Assembly: GCF_000808015.1 (NCBI RefSeq)
Contig: NZ_JWHR01000031.1
Location: 1-61,496 of the forward strand
Direction of reading: 5' to 3'
DNA length: 61,496 nt
Source: Terrisporobacter othiniensis
GTDB lineage: Bacteria > Bacillota > Clostridia > Peptostreptococcales > Peptostreptococcaceae
Shown: in pieces, positions 54,722-61,496 of the stretch
Numbering within the stretch: position 1 is the stretch's first letter
Layout: every line of letters begins with the position of its first letter
Notes under the pieces: generated by a model
The model's input: only the letters and a program-made list of their open reading frames with translations
Told to the model about the DNA's origin: nothing
Database searches by the model: none
Made by a program: the position numbers and the translations under genes

Positions 54722-55552
54722 ATGGAAGCTAAATTTACTGTGGGAGAGTTTGCAAAACTTTATGGTATGCAAAAACAAACATTAATTTTTTATGATAAAA
54801 TAGACCTTTTCAAGCCCAAAATAGTAGACGAAAATAATGGGTATAGATACTATACATCAGATCAATTGGAGCTATTAGATAGTATATTAATACTAAAAGA
54901 GATAGGCGTTCCATTAAAAGAAATACAGAGCTTTTTAGAGAATAGAGATAATAAAAAAGCTTTGATACTTTTAAAAGAGCAAAGAGAAAAACTTAAAGAG
55001 CAGGAACTTAATATAAAAAGAATAATAAAAAGACTGGATAAAAAAATAAATACCATAGAAGATTTAGACATAGAAATAAATACTATTGTTTTTAAAGAAG
55101 TTGAAAAAGATTATTTATCAGTGGAAAAAGTTAAACCACCCTATGAATTATTGGAAACGGATATGGCACTTAAAAACCTTTTGAAAAATGCCACAGATAA
55201 AAAGTATATGCACAACTACCAAATAGGAGTTATGATACCAAAGAAAAATCTATTGAAGGAGCAGTTTACAACTGCAGATTATGTATTTACTCCTGTTGAC
55301 AAAAAATCAAAAGAAAAGAATATATTGGTGAAAGAAAAAGGAATTTATGCAATAGGCTATCATAAGGGAGAATATTCAAAAGTAGGGCAAACTTACAGAA
55401 AAATCATAGAGAAGATAAATAATAGCAATTATGAAATAGATGGATATTCATATGAATATTGCATTTTAGATAGTTTGACATCATCTAGTGCAAAAGATTA
55501 TATTACAAAAATAGAGATAAAAGTTATAGAAAAAGATAAGATGGAACTTTAA
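54722..55552 (+). CDS. MerR-family multidrug-responsive regulator (BltR/BmrR-like)
   Basis: A 276-residue regulator starting at ATG 54722 after AAGGAGGGGG (the long upstream frame to 54617 is untranslated leader). The N-terminal MerR winged helix (FTVGEFAKLYGMQKQTLIFYDKIDLFKP) is followed by a coiled coil (about 85-120; lysine/glutamate-rich) and a GyrI-like effector domain (130-270) of the type that binds lipophilic cations. It stands between two MATE genes whose promoters carry identical 15-bp operators, so one regulator probably activates both. Confidence 0.92.
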   Translation: MEAKFTVGEFAKLYGMQKQTLIFYDKIDLFKPKIVDENNGYRYYTSDQLELLDSILILKEIGVPLKEIQSFLENRDNKKALILLKEQREKLKEQELNIKRIIKRLDKKINTIEDLDIEINTIVFKEVEKDYLSVEKVKPPYELLETDMALKNLLKNATDKKYMHNYQIGVMIPKKNLLKEQFTTADYVFTPVDKKSKEKNILVKEKGIYAIGYHKGEYSKVGQTYRKIIEKINNSNYEIDGYSYEYCILDSLTSSSAKDYITKIEIKVIEKDKMEL

Positions 55553-55561
55553 CAAAATAAG

Positions 55562-55597
55562 AAAATCCACAACAAAAATTTGTCGTGGATTTTTTCT
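55562..55597. terminator. Bidirectional terminator between merR and MATE-2
   Basis: AAAATCCACAAC pairs with GTCGTGGATTTT (one wobble), with T-runs on both strands. Confidence 0.85.
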
Positions 55598-55599
55598 TT

Positions 55600-56946
55600 T
55601 TACGCATTTTCACAAAGACTTTCTTTAAAAATAATTCTACCTTTTTTCAAATAAAATAATACAGAGAAAAATACAGTAAGAAGTTCAGCTATTGGAACTG
55701 CCAGCCAGATACCATTAACACCTATAAAATAAGGAAGTATAATAATAGTAGCGCAGACAAACACTAAAGAACGAAGTATGGAGATGGTAGCAGAAATAGT
55801 TCCATTACCAATAGATGTAAAGTAACCTGACATGAAAACATTAATTCCAATTATCAAAAATCCAAAGGAAAAAAGTTTTATACCATCAGATGCAATATTA
55901 TACACAAAGGTGTCTTGGGTAAACAATCCTATAATATACTTGCCACATGATATGGAAAATAAAAATATTAAAACTGAACTTACGCCAATAGTTCTAAAAC
56001 TATGCTGTAAACTTTCTTTTATTTTCTCTAAATTTTTTGCACCAAAATTATAACTTATTATCGGAGTTACTCCCACAGTTACTCCAAAATAAACAGCAAT
56101 AAAGAAATAGTAAATATATATTATTATGGAAAGAGCTGCTACACCATCTTCTCCATAAAAAACTAATATACTTTTGTTAAATAAAAAAGTAGTTATTCCA
56201 GTAGATAGTTCTGTAAACATTTCGGAGCTACCATTATAGCAGGAATGAAATAATTCTTTTATATTAATTCCTGGCTTTGTAAATCTAAGATTGGATTTGT
56301 TGCTTAGAAAATATGCTAAACCAATAGATCCGGATATACTTATGGCTACAAAAGTTCCAAGAGCAGCACCTAAAATCCCAAAATCAAATACAATCATAAA
56401 TATAGAGTTAAATACTATGTTTAAAACTAATCCAAGGCTAGACATTAAAAGAGCAATTTTAGGACTTCCATCTACTCTAGCATAATATTCAAAGTATAAT
56501 TTAAACATCATAGGTATTGTCATTAATACTGTTACAAAACCATAAGGAATGGCATAAGGCAATAACTGATCAGTTGCGCCAAGCATAATCAATATGGGTT
56601 TTAAAAACAATAAAAATACAAGGGTTAATACTATACCTATACCAAGTAGTGTTAAGCTGATAAATGAAAATAAACCATTGGCATCATCTTCATTTTTTTC
56701 ACCAAGTTTAATTCCTACTAAAGCCCCTGAACCAGTAGCAAGCATAACTGCAATACCAAAAACTATACAAGTTAAAGGTATAACTATATTAATAGAAGCA
56801 AGGGCATTTGAGTTTACAAATCTTGATACGAAGAAACCATCAATAGTTGTATAAAATGATAAAAATATCATGGTAGCTATTGATGGAGTAACATATTTTA
56901 TAAATTGAACATAGTTTTGTTTTTTTGAAAATAATTCTTCCATCAT
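55600..56946 (-). CDS. MATE-family efflux pump 2 (MepA-like)
   Basis: A 448-residue MATE transporter, clearly a recent paralogue of the pump at 53229: most helices match almost residue for residue and DNA similarity is also high. Differences concentrate in the N-terminal half loops. ATG ATG at 56941-56946 is used, preceded by AAAGGATGATAAC. Its promoter at 57000-57030 is the same MerR-type element as for MATE-1. A tandem duplication around merR followed by divergence is the simplest history. Confidence 0.92.
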   Translation of the reverse strand: MMEELFSKKQNYVQFIKYVTPSIATMIFLSFYTTIDGFFVSRFVNSNALASINIVIPLTCIVFGIAVMLATGSGALVGIKLGEKNEDDANGLFSFISLTLLGIGIVLTLVFLLFLKPILIMLGATDQLLPYAIPYGFVTVLMTIPMMFKLYFEYYARVDGSPKIALLMSSLGLVLNIVFNSIFMIVFDFGILGAALGTFVAISISGSIGLAYFLSNKSNLRFTKPGINIKELFHSCYNGSSEMFTELSTGITTFLFNKSILVFYGEDGVAALSIIIYIYYFFIAVYFGVTVGVTPIISYNFGAKNLEKIKESLQHSFRTIGVSSVLIFLFSISCGKYIIGLFTQDTFVYNIASDGIKLFSFGFLIIGINVFMSGYFTSIGNGTISATISILRSLVFVCATIIILPYFIGVNGIWLAVPIAELLTVFFSVLFYLKKGRIIFKESLCENA

Positions 56947-56999
56947 TGTTATCATCCTTTATCAGTGAATTTACAAGCGCTTGTATAGTTCTTATAGTA

Positions 57000-57030
57000 A
57001 TCTTAAAGGATATAGTAACTATATTGTCAA
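57000..57030 (-). promoter_or_regulatory. MerR-type promoter/operator of MATE-2
   Basis: Minus strand: TTGACA (57025-57030), 19-base spacer, TAAGAT (57000-57005), with dyad ATATAGT-A-ACTATAT (57010-57024), identical to the MATE-1 element. Confidence 0.85.
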
Positions 57031-57067
57031 TTGAATAATTGTTAAAAATATATAACAATATCTTTGC

Positions 57068-57090
57068 CATATTTATCTTAGATAAATATG
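57068..57090. repeat. Inverted repeat in the gap before the phosphatase
   Basis: CATATTTATC-TTA-GATAAATATG, 10-base arms and a 3-base spacer, followed by AAAAAA. No T-run for either strand, so an operator is more likely than a terminator. Confidence 0.4.
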
Positions 57091-57236
57091 AAAAAAGCTT
57101 ATGTATAAGATAGCTCATAATTTTAAAATAAGATTAATTAATTCTTGGAAAGTTTTTTTATTTTATGAAAATTAAATTTTAGTAAAGCATTTAATGATAT
57201 ATTTATAGAGATGATATTTATAAGGGGGAGTACAAT

Positions 57237-57836
57237 ATGAAAAAAACATTTTATTTAATGAGACATGGTCAGACTTTATTTAACTTAAGAAGAAAAATGC
57301 AAGGACATTGTGACTCACCGTTGACTGAGCTTGGTAGAAAGCAAGCTGAAGTAGCAGGAGAGTATTTAAAAAATATAGAAATAGATCATGCTTATAGCTC
57401 ATCTTTGGAAAGATGTTGTGATACTTTGGAAATTGCAACTAATGAAAGTATACCTTATACTAGATTAAAAGGTTTAAAAGAAATGAATTTTGGTGTATTT
57501 GAAGGTGAAAGTGAAGACTTAAAGCCTCTGGACAAAAAAGATTATGAGAATTTCTTTGTTAAGTATGGGGGAGAATCTTTATCACAAGTTAAAGAAAGAA
57601 TGCTTAAAACTTGTACAGAGATAATGGAAAAAGACGATCACAATACAGTTTTAGCTGTGTCTCATGGATTGGCATCTTTGTGTTTTTTATCAAACTTTGA
57701 AGACACAGATGAAATGATGAAAAAAGGGATACCTAACTGTACAATATTTAAATATGAGTATGAAAATAAAGAGTTTAAATTAATTGAAATCATACGTCAT
57801 GATTTTAGTGAAATTGAAGAAGCATTAGCTTATTAA
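57237..57836 (+). CDS. Histidine phosphatase (phosphoglycerate-mutase-like)
   Basis: A 199-residue enzyme of the RHG superfamily. R9-H10-G11 (MRHGQT) holds the phosphorylated histidine; SSSLERCCDT and the second histidine in AVSHGLAS complete the active site, and MNFGVFEGES is typical for the branch. Such proteins include alpha-ribazole phosphatase and broad phosphatases; the substrate is open. GGGGGAG precedes ATG. The hairpin at 57905 lies behind it. Confidence 0.88.
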   Translation: MKKTFYLMRHGQTLFNLRRKMQGHCDSPLTELGRKQAEVAGEYLKNIEIDHAYSSSLERCCDTLEIATNESIPYTRLKGLKEMNFGVFEGESEDLKPLDKKDYENFFVKYGGESLSQVKERMLKTCTEIMEKDDHNTVLAVSHGLASLCFLSNFEDTDEMMKKGIPNCTIFKYEYENKEFKLIEIIRHDFSEIEEALAY

Positions 57837-57904
57837 AATATTTAAAAATATTAATGAAAAATATTTAAAAATGAGTTACTATTATGTTAAATAAATAATT
57901 TTGC

Positions 57905-57945
57905 AAAAAAGCCATGAAGGTTCTAGGTACCTTTATGGCTTTTTT
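57905..57945 (+). terminator. Terminator between phosphatase and methyltransferase
   Basis: AAAAAAGCCATGAAGGT pairs with ACCTTTATGGCTTTTTT. It ends only 25 bases before the methyltransferase start, so it could also attenuate that gene. Confidence 0.8.
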
Positions 57946-57969
57946 GATGCAAATAAAGGGAGGAAGAAG

Positions 57970-58560
57970 ATGAGTCAAACAGATTTCTTTAATTCTGTAG
58001 CCAATGATTGGGATAACATGATAAAAGTAGATGAAAGGAAAATTAATTATTTGTTGGACAAGCTAAGTATCCAGCAAGAAGATACAATTTTAGATGTAGG
58101 TACTGGAACAGGAGTTTTAATACCATTTATATATGAAAGAGTATCAAAGGGATTGATTAGGGGAGTTGATATATCAGAAGGAATGATTAATGTAGCAAGA
58201 AGCAAGTTCAATCACTTGATGAATGTTTATTTTGATATAGTAAATGTTGAAAAAGAAAATTTAGAAGATAAATATGACAAGATAATTTTGTATTCAATGT
58301 ATCCTCATTTAGAAAACAAAACAGAAACCATCTCAAAACTCGTAAAAAGAAATTTAAAAGAAGATGGCATGCTGATGATTGCACATTCTGACAGTAGGGA
58401 GTTTTTGAATAATCTACATGGAAATGCAGATGAAAGAATACAAGAGTCCATATTGATGGAGATTAATGAACAAAAAAATGTTTTTATAAATGCGGGACTA
58501 AATGTAGTTGAAGCATTTGAAAATAATGAAATGTATTATGTAATTATAAAAAATAACTAG
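57970..58560 (+). CDS. Class I SAM-dependent methyltransferase
   Basis: A 196-residue methyltransferase starting at ATG 57970 after GGGAGGAAG; the open frame upstream runs through the terminator and is not translated. Motif I is ILDVGTGTGVLI (about 41-52), motif II GVDISEGMI, and motif IV region KIILYSMYPHL. The substrate is unknown. The downstream gene, 56 bases on, encodes an ECF S-component, and such pairs suggest modification or salvage of the imported vitamin-like compound. Confidence 0.87.
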   Translation: MSQTDFFNSVANDWDNMIKVDERKINYLLDKLSIQQEDTILDVGTGTGVLIPFIYERVSKGLIRGVDISEGMINVARSKFNHLMNVYFDIVNVEKENLEDKYDKIILYSMYPHLENKTETISKLVKRNLKEDGMLMIAHSDSREFLNNLHGNADERIQESILMEINEQKNVFINAGLNVVEAFENNEMYYVIIKNN

Positions 58561-58616
58561 ATTTTTGTGTGGAAATTAAAAAATATTTGTACTTAATAAA
58601 CAGGGGGATTTATTTT

Positions 58617-59135
58617 ATGAAAACTAAAAAATTAGTATTATCAGGATTTTTTATTGCATGTGGAGTTATTTTACCAATGGTGTTCCATATGTTTAGTATG
58701 GGTGGATCTGTATTTTTACCAATGCATATACCTGTATTAATAGCGGGATACTTTCTGGGACCAATATATGCTGCAGGTGTTGGAGTAATAACTCCTATAC
58801 TTAGTGGTTTTTTTACAGGAATGCCGCCATTAGTACCTGTTATGCCAATTATGGCTTTTGAGCTTTGTGGGTATGGATTAATTTCAGGATTAGTATTTAG
58901 TAAAACAAATAAAGTGTACTTGTCTCTTATTATAGCAATGATTGTAGGTAGATTATTTGCGGTATTAGGTGCATTTGTAGTTTCTTTAACTTTAGTTCCA
59001 CAAATAAAACCAATTATGTATGTAGTAGGTGGATTAACTACAGCTATACCAGGAATGTTAATACAATTAATATTTATACCAATTTTGATTAAATTACTGA
59101 TGAATAATAAGGAAATTTCCAAGGCTATTGCATAA
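58617..59135 (+). CDS. ECF transporter S component
   Basis: A 172-residue protein with six membrane helices and the opening KTKKLVLSGFFIACGVILPMVFHMF of energy-coupling-factor S components (substrate-binding, S subunit with shared EcfAAT module). MGGSVFLPMHIPVLIAGYFLGP is typical of the pantothenate/hydroxymethylpyrimidine-like group. No ecfA/ecfT is in the window, so the shared module is elsewhere. AGGGGGAT precedes ATG 58617. Substrate not fixed by sequence; no riboswitch is visible upstream. Confidence 0.82.
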   Translation: MKTKKLVLSGFFIACGVILPMVFHMFSMGGSVFLPMHIPVLIAGYFLGPIYAAGVGVITPILSGFFTGMPPLVPVMPIMAFELCGYGLISGLVFSKTNKVYLSLIIAMIVGRLFAVLGAFVVSLTLVPQIKPIMYVVGGLTTAIPGMLIQLIFIPILIKLLMNNKEISKAIA

Positions 59136-59171
59136 AATGTATAATTATAGAGTTCCATTATTAAATTTATA

Positions 59172-59204
59172 AACCGTACTGATATAAAATCAGTATGGTT
59201 TTTT
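59172..59204 (+). terminator. Terminator after the ECF gene
   Basis: AACCGTACTGA pairs with TCAGTATGGTT, then TTTT. Confidence 0.85.
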
Positions 59205-59265
59205 AATTGTAAGCAAATTATATGTTATCTGTTCTGTGGATAACGTATAATTTCCAACTTTGTTA

Positions 59266-59368
59266 TTTGAGCAACGGGTGAAGCCGTTGGCCATATGAAG
59301 TAGAGCGCCCACGCAGTGGCTTAAAGTGTTTCGTCGACACGTCGCTCAAGCGAAGCGAATTTTTTACA
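59266..59368 (+). repeat. Dispersed intergenic repeat, copy D
   Basis: In the 386-base gap after the ECF gene, a G+C-richer block contains gcgcccacgcagtggcttaaa and ends gtcgctcaagcgaagcgaat before a T-run, matching copy A with small changes and ending like copies A and C. The rest of the gap is A+T-rich and carries the promoter at 59447. Confidence 0.6.
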
Positions 59369-59446
59369 ATTCCAATTTATTGGAATATGATGTTTTTTAT
59401 AGTAGTTTGAATAATATCACAAAAATATGGAAATTAATGTAACAAA

Positions 59447-59475
59447 TTGACTTAATAATGTATAAAATATATAGA
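59447..59475 (+). promoter_or_regulatory. Promoter of the serine-rich/kinase genes
   Basis: TTGACT (59447-59452), 17-base spacer, TATAGA (59470-59475). It looks like a vegetative promoter; no sigma-G or sigma-K consensus was apparent. Confidence 0.5.
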
Positions 59476-59521
59476 TAGCTATAATTTTCTAGTTATTAAT
59501 ATATAGTGAAGGGATGATATA

Positions 59522-59713
59522 ATGGATTCATTACAAAATCAATCAGATAGAGGCCATGAATACTATAAGAAAAAAGGTAAAAGAAGAACAAGTGCATCTA
59601 TTAGCGGATCTAGTGTATCAGGAAGTGGCTCTAGTGCATCAGGAAGTGGTTCTAGTGTATCTCAAAGTGGTTCAAGTGCAAGTCAATCCTACAGCAGACC
59701 ATATAGTGAATAG
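59522..59713 (+). CDS. Serine-rich heptad-repeat small protein
   Basis: A 63-residue protein: an N-terminal segment with a KKKGKRR basic patch (about 16-22), then residues 28-55 made of four heptads SGSS(V/A)S(G/Q), alternating V, A, V, A. Twenty of residues 24-58 are serine. There is no signal peptide or membrane segment. GAAGGGAT sits before ATG. A Hanks-type kinase is encoded 34 bases downstream, so it is an attractive phosphorylation substrate. No database family is recognised. The 21-bp DNA repeats (59603-59686) could vary in number. Confidence 0.75.
   Translation: MDSLQNQSDRGHEYYKKKGKRRTSASISGSSVSGSGSSASGSGSSVSQSGSSASQSYSRPYSE
59603..59686 (+). repeat. Four 21-bp tandem repeats coding serine-rich heptads
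   Basis: Each unit encodes SGSS(V/A)S(G/Q). Units 1 and 3 carry valine, 2 and 4 alanine; 1 and 2 end in G, 3 and 4 in Q. Confidence 0.75.
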
Positions 59714-59747
59714 TTTATAAATAATATATAAAATATTACAATAGGGG

Positions 59748-60470
59748 ATGGATATTATAGACAAACATCATATACCAGGCGAAAATATAATGGATTATAC
59801 TATTATAAAAATAATAGGAGAAGGTAGATATGGAATAGCATATCTATGTGAAAAGAATACGAATGAAAAGTATATAATAAAACAATTAAAAAAAGATAGT
59901 GTTGAAAAGAATAAGGAAAAATTATTTTATGAAGAAGAAATAATGAAACTTTTAGATGATAAAAGATTTCCTAAATTTATAGAAAAATTTGACTATGATG
60001 ATACGAAATATTATGTGATTGAATTTGTTGAAGGAAAAGATTTTTATGAAATTCTATATTTTGACGAATATGAATTTGATAGAGATGAAATATATGATAT
60101 TGCAGAAAAAATTTTAAATATTATTATAACTCTTCAAGAGAAAAATATAGTTCATAGAGATATTAGAATTTCTAATGTAATAATGAATGAAAAAAAAGAT
60201 TTAGTTCTAATTGATTTTGGACTAGCTAGATATATAGATGATAAGAGATATAAAAAAGAAGTAGATTATTGGTATATGGCAGATTTCTTGTTGCATCTAT
60301 ATTACTCATCTTATAATGATGAAGGTATGGAATTAGAAGACAAACCATGGTATAACGAGCTAGACTTGAATAATAAAGAATTAATTTTCTTAAAAAGATT
60401 AATGGGAATAGAAGAACCATATAAAAATACTGATGAAATAATGAGAGACCTTATTAAAATAAAAAAATAA
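59748..60470 (+). CDS. Hanks-type serine/threonine protein kinase
   Basis: A 240-residue stand-alone kinase domain without membrane or PASTA parts. Motifs: glycine loop GEGRYGIAY (24-32), lysine K45 in YIIKQL, Glu region EEEIMKLL, hinge VIEFVEG (90-96), catalytic loop H136-R137-D138-IRISN143 and DFGLA (156-160). The HRDIRxSN variant is typical of bacterial members, and the activation segment is short. The annotated ATG 59748 is immediately after AGGGG, too close for normal initiation; an ATT at 59754 or the ATG at 59790 would be better placed. Active-site residues are complete, so it should be catalytic. Confidence 0.88.
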   Translation: MDIIDKHHIPGENIMDYTIIKIIGEGRYGIAYLCEKNTNEKYIIKQLKKDSVEKNKEKLFYEEEIMKLLDDKRFPKFIEKFDYDDTKYYVIEFVEGKDFYEILYFDEYEFDRDEIYDIAEKILNIIITLQEKNIVHRDIRISNVIMNEKKDLVLIDFGLARYIDDKRYKKEVDYWYMADFLLHLYYSSYNDEGMELEDKPWYNELDLNNKELIFLKRLMGIEEPYKNTDEIMRDLIKIKK

Positions 60471-60486
60471 ATCTGTAGATAAAATA

Positions 60487-60527
60487 ATAGACCATAGAGC
60501 TTTAAATTACAAGCGTATATGGTCTAT
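60487..60527 (+). repeat. Inverted repeat between kinase and last gene
   Basis: ATAGACCATA (60487-60496) pairs with TATGGTCTAT (60518-60527). No T-run, so not a clear terminator; the two genes may share a transcript. Confidence 0.5.
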
Positions 60528-60561
60528 TAATGATACTTTATAAATAAGGAGGCATCTTGCT

Positions 60562-61131
60562 ATAAAAAATGTTATTAGAATATTAAATATATATGAGGAT
60601 AGCTTTAGGGTAAACAGGTATTCTAAAAAGCCATTTAGGATGATTGGATTAATAGATGTAGACATGGAGTTTTATTATGGAATAGAAAGAGTTACATTAG
60701 CTTTTTACAGATCCTCAGGAACTAATAATAATAAGATTAAGGGTTTGTGGTACCCTATTGTTGGCATAAAAGTTAAAGAAGGAAAATTTACGGAATTTAG
60801 TGAGTATATAAATTATGTTCTTACAAATACCACATTAGATGGTACAGCAGTAAAAGGATGGCTTGCAAAATCAGTTTTTTTTGGTAAACAAGAAGGCGAT
60901 TGGCAAATATCTGGTTTCTCAAATACTAAACATTGTGAAGAGCTTTATTATATAGGCAAAACTTTAGATCATTTTTACAATACAAAGAATTATAAACTGA
61001 TGAAGAATCTAAATACTATGGAAGTAAACAGAGTACTATCACTAACAGAAAAATATCATGGAAACAATCATACACAAAGAGAAAATTTTGAGAGATTTAT
61101 AGAAGATATATTCTTAGAGTTTAAATATTAA
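60562..61131 (+). CDS. Unknown conserved-looking protein downstream of the kinase
   Basis: From the ATG at 60640 the product has 163 residues, but the same frame stays open upstream for 26 more codons to ATA 60562, nine bases after a strong AAGGAGG (60546-60552), without any ATG, GTG or TTG. The extra peptide (IKNVIRILNIYEDSFRVNRY) looks like true protein. The protein is soluble, with MIGLIDVDMEFYYG, TLAFYRSSGTNNNKIKGLWYP and TQRENFERFIEDIFLEF stretches that look conserved. I do not know its function. It may use a rare start, or the start may be lost. Confidence 0.65.
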   Translation: MKNVIRILNIYEDSFRVNRYSKKPFRMIGLIDVDMEFYYGIERVTLAFYRSSGTNNNKIKGLWYPIVGIKVKEGKFTEFSEYINYVLTNTTLDGTAVKGWLAKSVFFGKQEGDWQISGFSNTKHCEELYYIGKTLDHFYNTKNYKLMKNLNTMEVNRVLSLTEKYHGNNHTQRENFERFIEDIFLEFKY

Positions 61132-61235
61132 AAATTTGATATAGATTTAAATGCAATAGTAAGTAATATAATGTCAACAAATATACTGCTTACTAGATAA
61201 TAGCTATAAAATTATGATATGTAGTATAGTGTGAA

Positions 61236-61270
61236 AGAGCTAAATAAATATTTTATTTAGCTCTTATTTT
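61236..61270 (+). terminator. Terminator after the last gene
   Basis: AGAGCTAAATAAA pairs with TTTATTTAGCTCT, then TATTTT. The following 61271-61496 is A+T-rich with no supported gene. Confidence 0.82.
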
Positions 61271-61496
61271 GTTATAAAAACTTGTGTTATATAAATTTTT
61301 GTATATTTTAAATTATGATACAATAAAATTATTAAACTAAAAATATTGAAACGGGATAAAAATGCAAAATTGATGGAAGTTAGAAAGTTAAAAGAATATA
61401 AAATATAATACTAGGGGAATTTATTAAAAAATATATTATATCAATTAAAATAAAAAATAGTAAAACATAATACTTATAAAGAAGATGATATTGTAT

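Noticed and set aside
58610..59158. 182-codon minus-strand frame opposite the ECF gene
   Set aside because: Shadow of a low-complexity membrane protein gene, with repeated Ile/Thr/Pro composition.
1..61496. CRISPR array, tRNA, rRNA, integrase or prophage
   Set aside because: No spaced direct repeats of the right size, no cloverleaf or rRNA-like stretch, and no recombinase-type protein were found.
61271..61496. Start of another gene at the right edge
   Set aside because: GGGGAATTT near 61414 is followed only by a short frame without a normal start codon.

Overview
The window is about 61.5 kb of very A+T-rich DNA with short intergenic gaps, strong GGAGG-type ribosome sites and many hairpin/T-run terminators. 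It carries a SpoVAF/GerA-family spore protein, a selenocysteine formate dehydrogenase, many PTS and amino-acid or peptide genes, and anaerobe-type metabolism. This fits a spore-forming anaerobic Firmicute, most likely a Peptostreptococcaceae relative of Clostridioides or Paraclostridium. That placement rests on gene content and style, not on a marker gene. No rRNA, tRNA, CRISPR array, integrase, transposase or phage module was seen.

Layout. 1-5.7 kb: a gene running off the left edge, a DUF1450-like protein, a MarR repressor with its MATE pump (shared palindromic operators), a YfcC-type carrier and the dipeptidase PepD. 5.9-9.1 kb: decay, with a frameshifted XRE-like gene, a BMP lipoprotein and two truncated genes meeting at a probable deletion scar. 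9.4-20 kb: housekeeping and envelope genes (dGTPase, lipoprotein-like, DEAD helicase, PHP esterase, membrane protein, ArsB-like permease, D,D-carboxypeptidase, GNAT, YitT). 20.4-25.6 kb: a three-gene NAD/ferredoxin-type formate dehydrogenase operon whose catalytic subunit reads through UGA at 23920 as selenocysteine, with a recognisable SECIS hairpin. 25.7-27.9 kb: an autoregulated membrane protein/XRE regulator/lipoprotein cassette. 28-36.2 kb: a small Spo0E-like ORF, SpoVAF, metallophosphoesterase, azoreductase, TldD/TldE, LURP-one and a GntR regulator.

36.4-48.2 kb is a carbohydrate island. A GntR regulator diverges from a sugar-phosphate kinase, AgaS isomerase/deaminase and class II aldolase. 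A PRD/PTS regulator follows, then an M42 peptidase, PTS IIA, IIB and IIC of the lactose/cellobiose family, an M24 peptidase and a MalY-like C-S lyase. Four copies of a GTGGT-N4-ACCAC-like operator lie in the first half, three of them over predicted start sites. The layout implies uptake of an amino sugar or amino-sugar conjugate and breakdown through tagatose-type phosphates, with peptide or thioether trimming of a substrate not identified here.

48.5-52.6 kb: guanine deaminase with a purine permease (22-bp palindrome at the promoter), an MFS transporter and a membrane-anchored PIG-L deacetylase. 53.2-57 kb: two paralogous MATE pumps around a MerR regulator, each pump with the same 19-bp-spacer MerR-type promoter. 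57.2-59.1 kb: a phosphatase, a methyltransferase and an ECF S-component. 59.5-61.1 kb: a 63-residue protein with four perfect-phase serine-rich heptads, a Hanks-type protein kinase and a conserved-looking unknown protein. This last trio is the best candidate for an undescribed system. A G+C-richer dispersed repeat recurs at about 2.47, 4.08, 9.29 and 59.27 kb.
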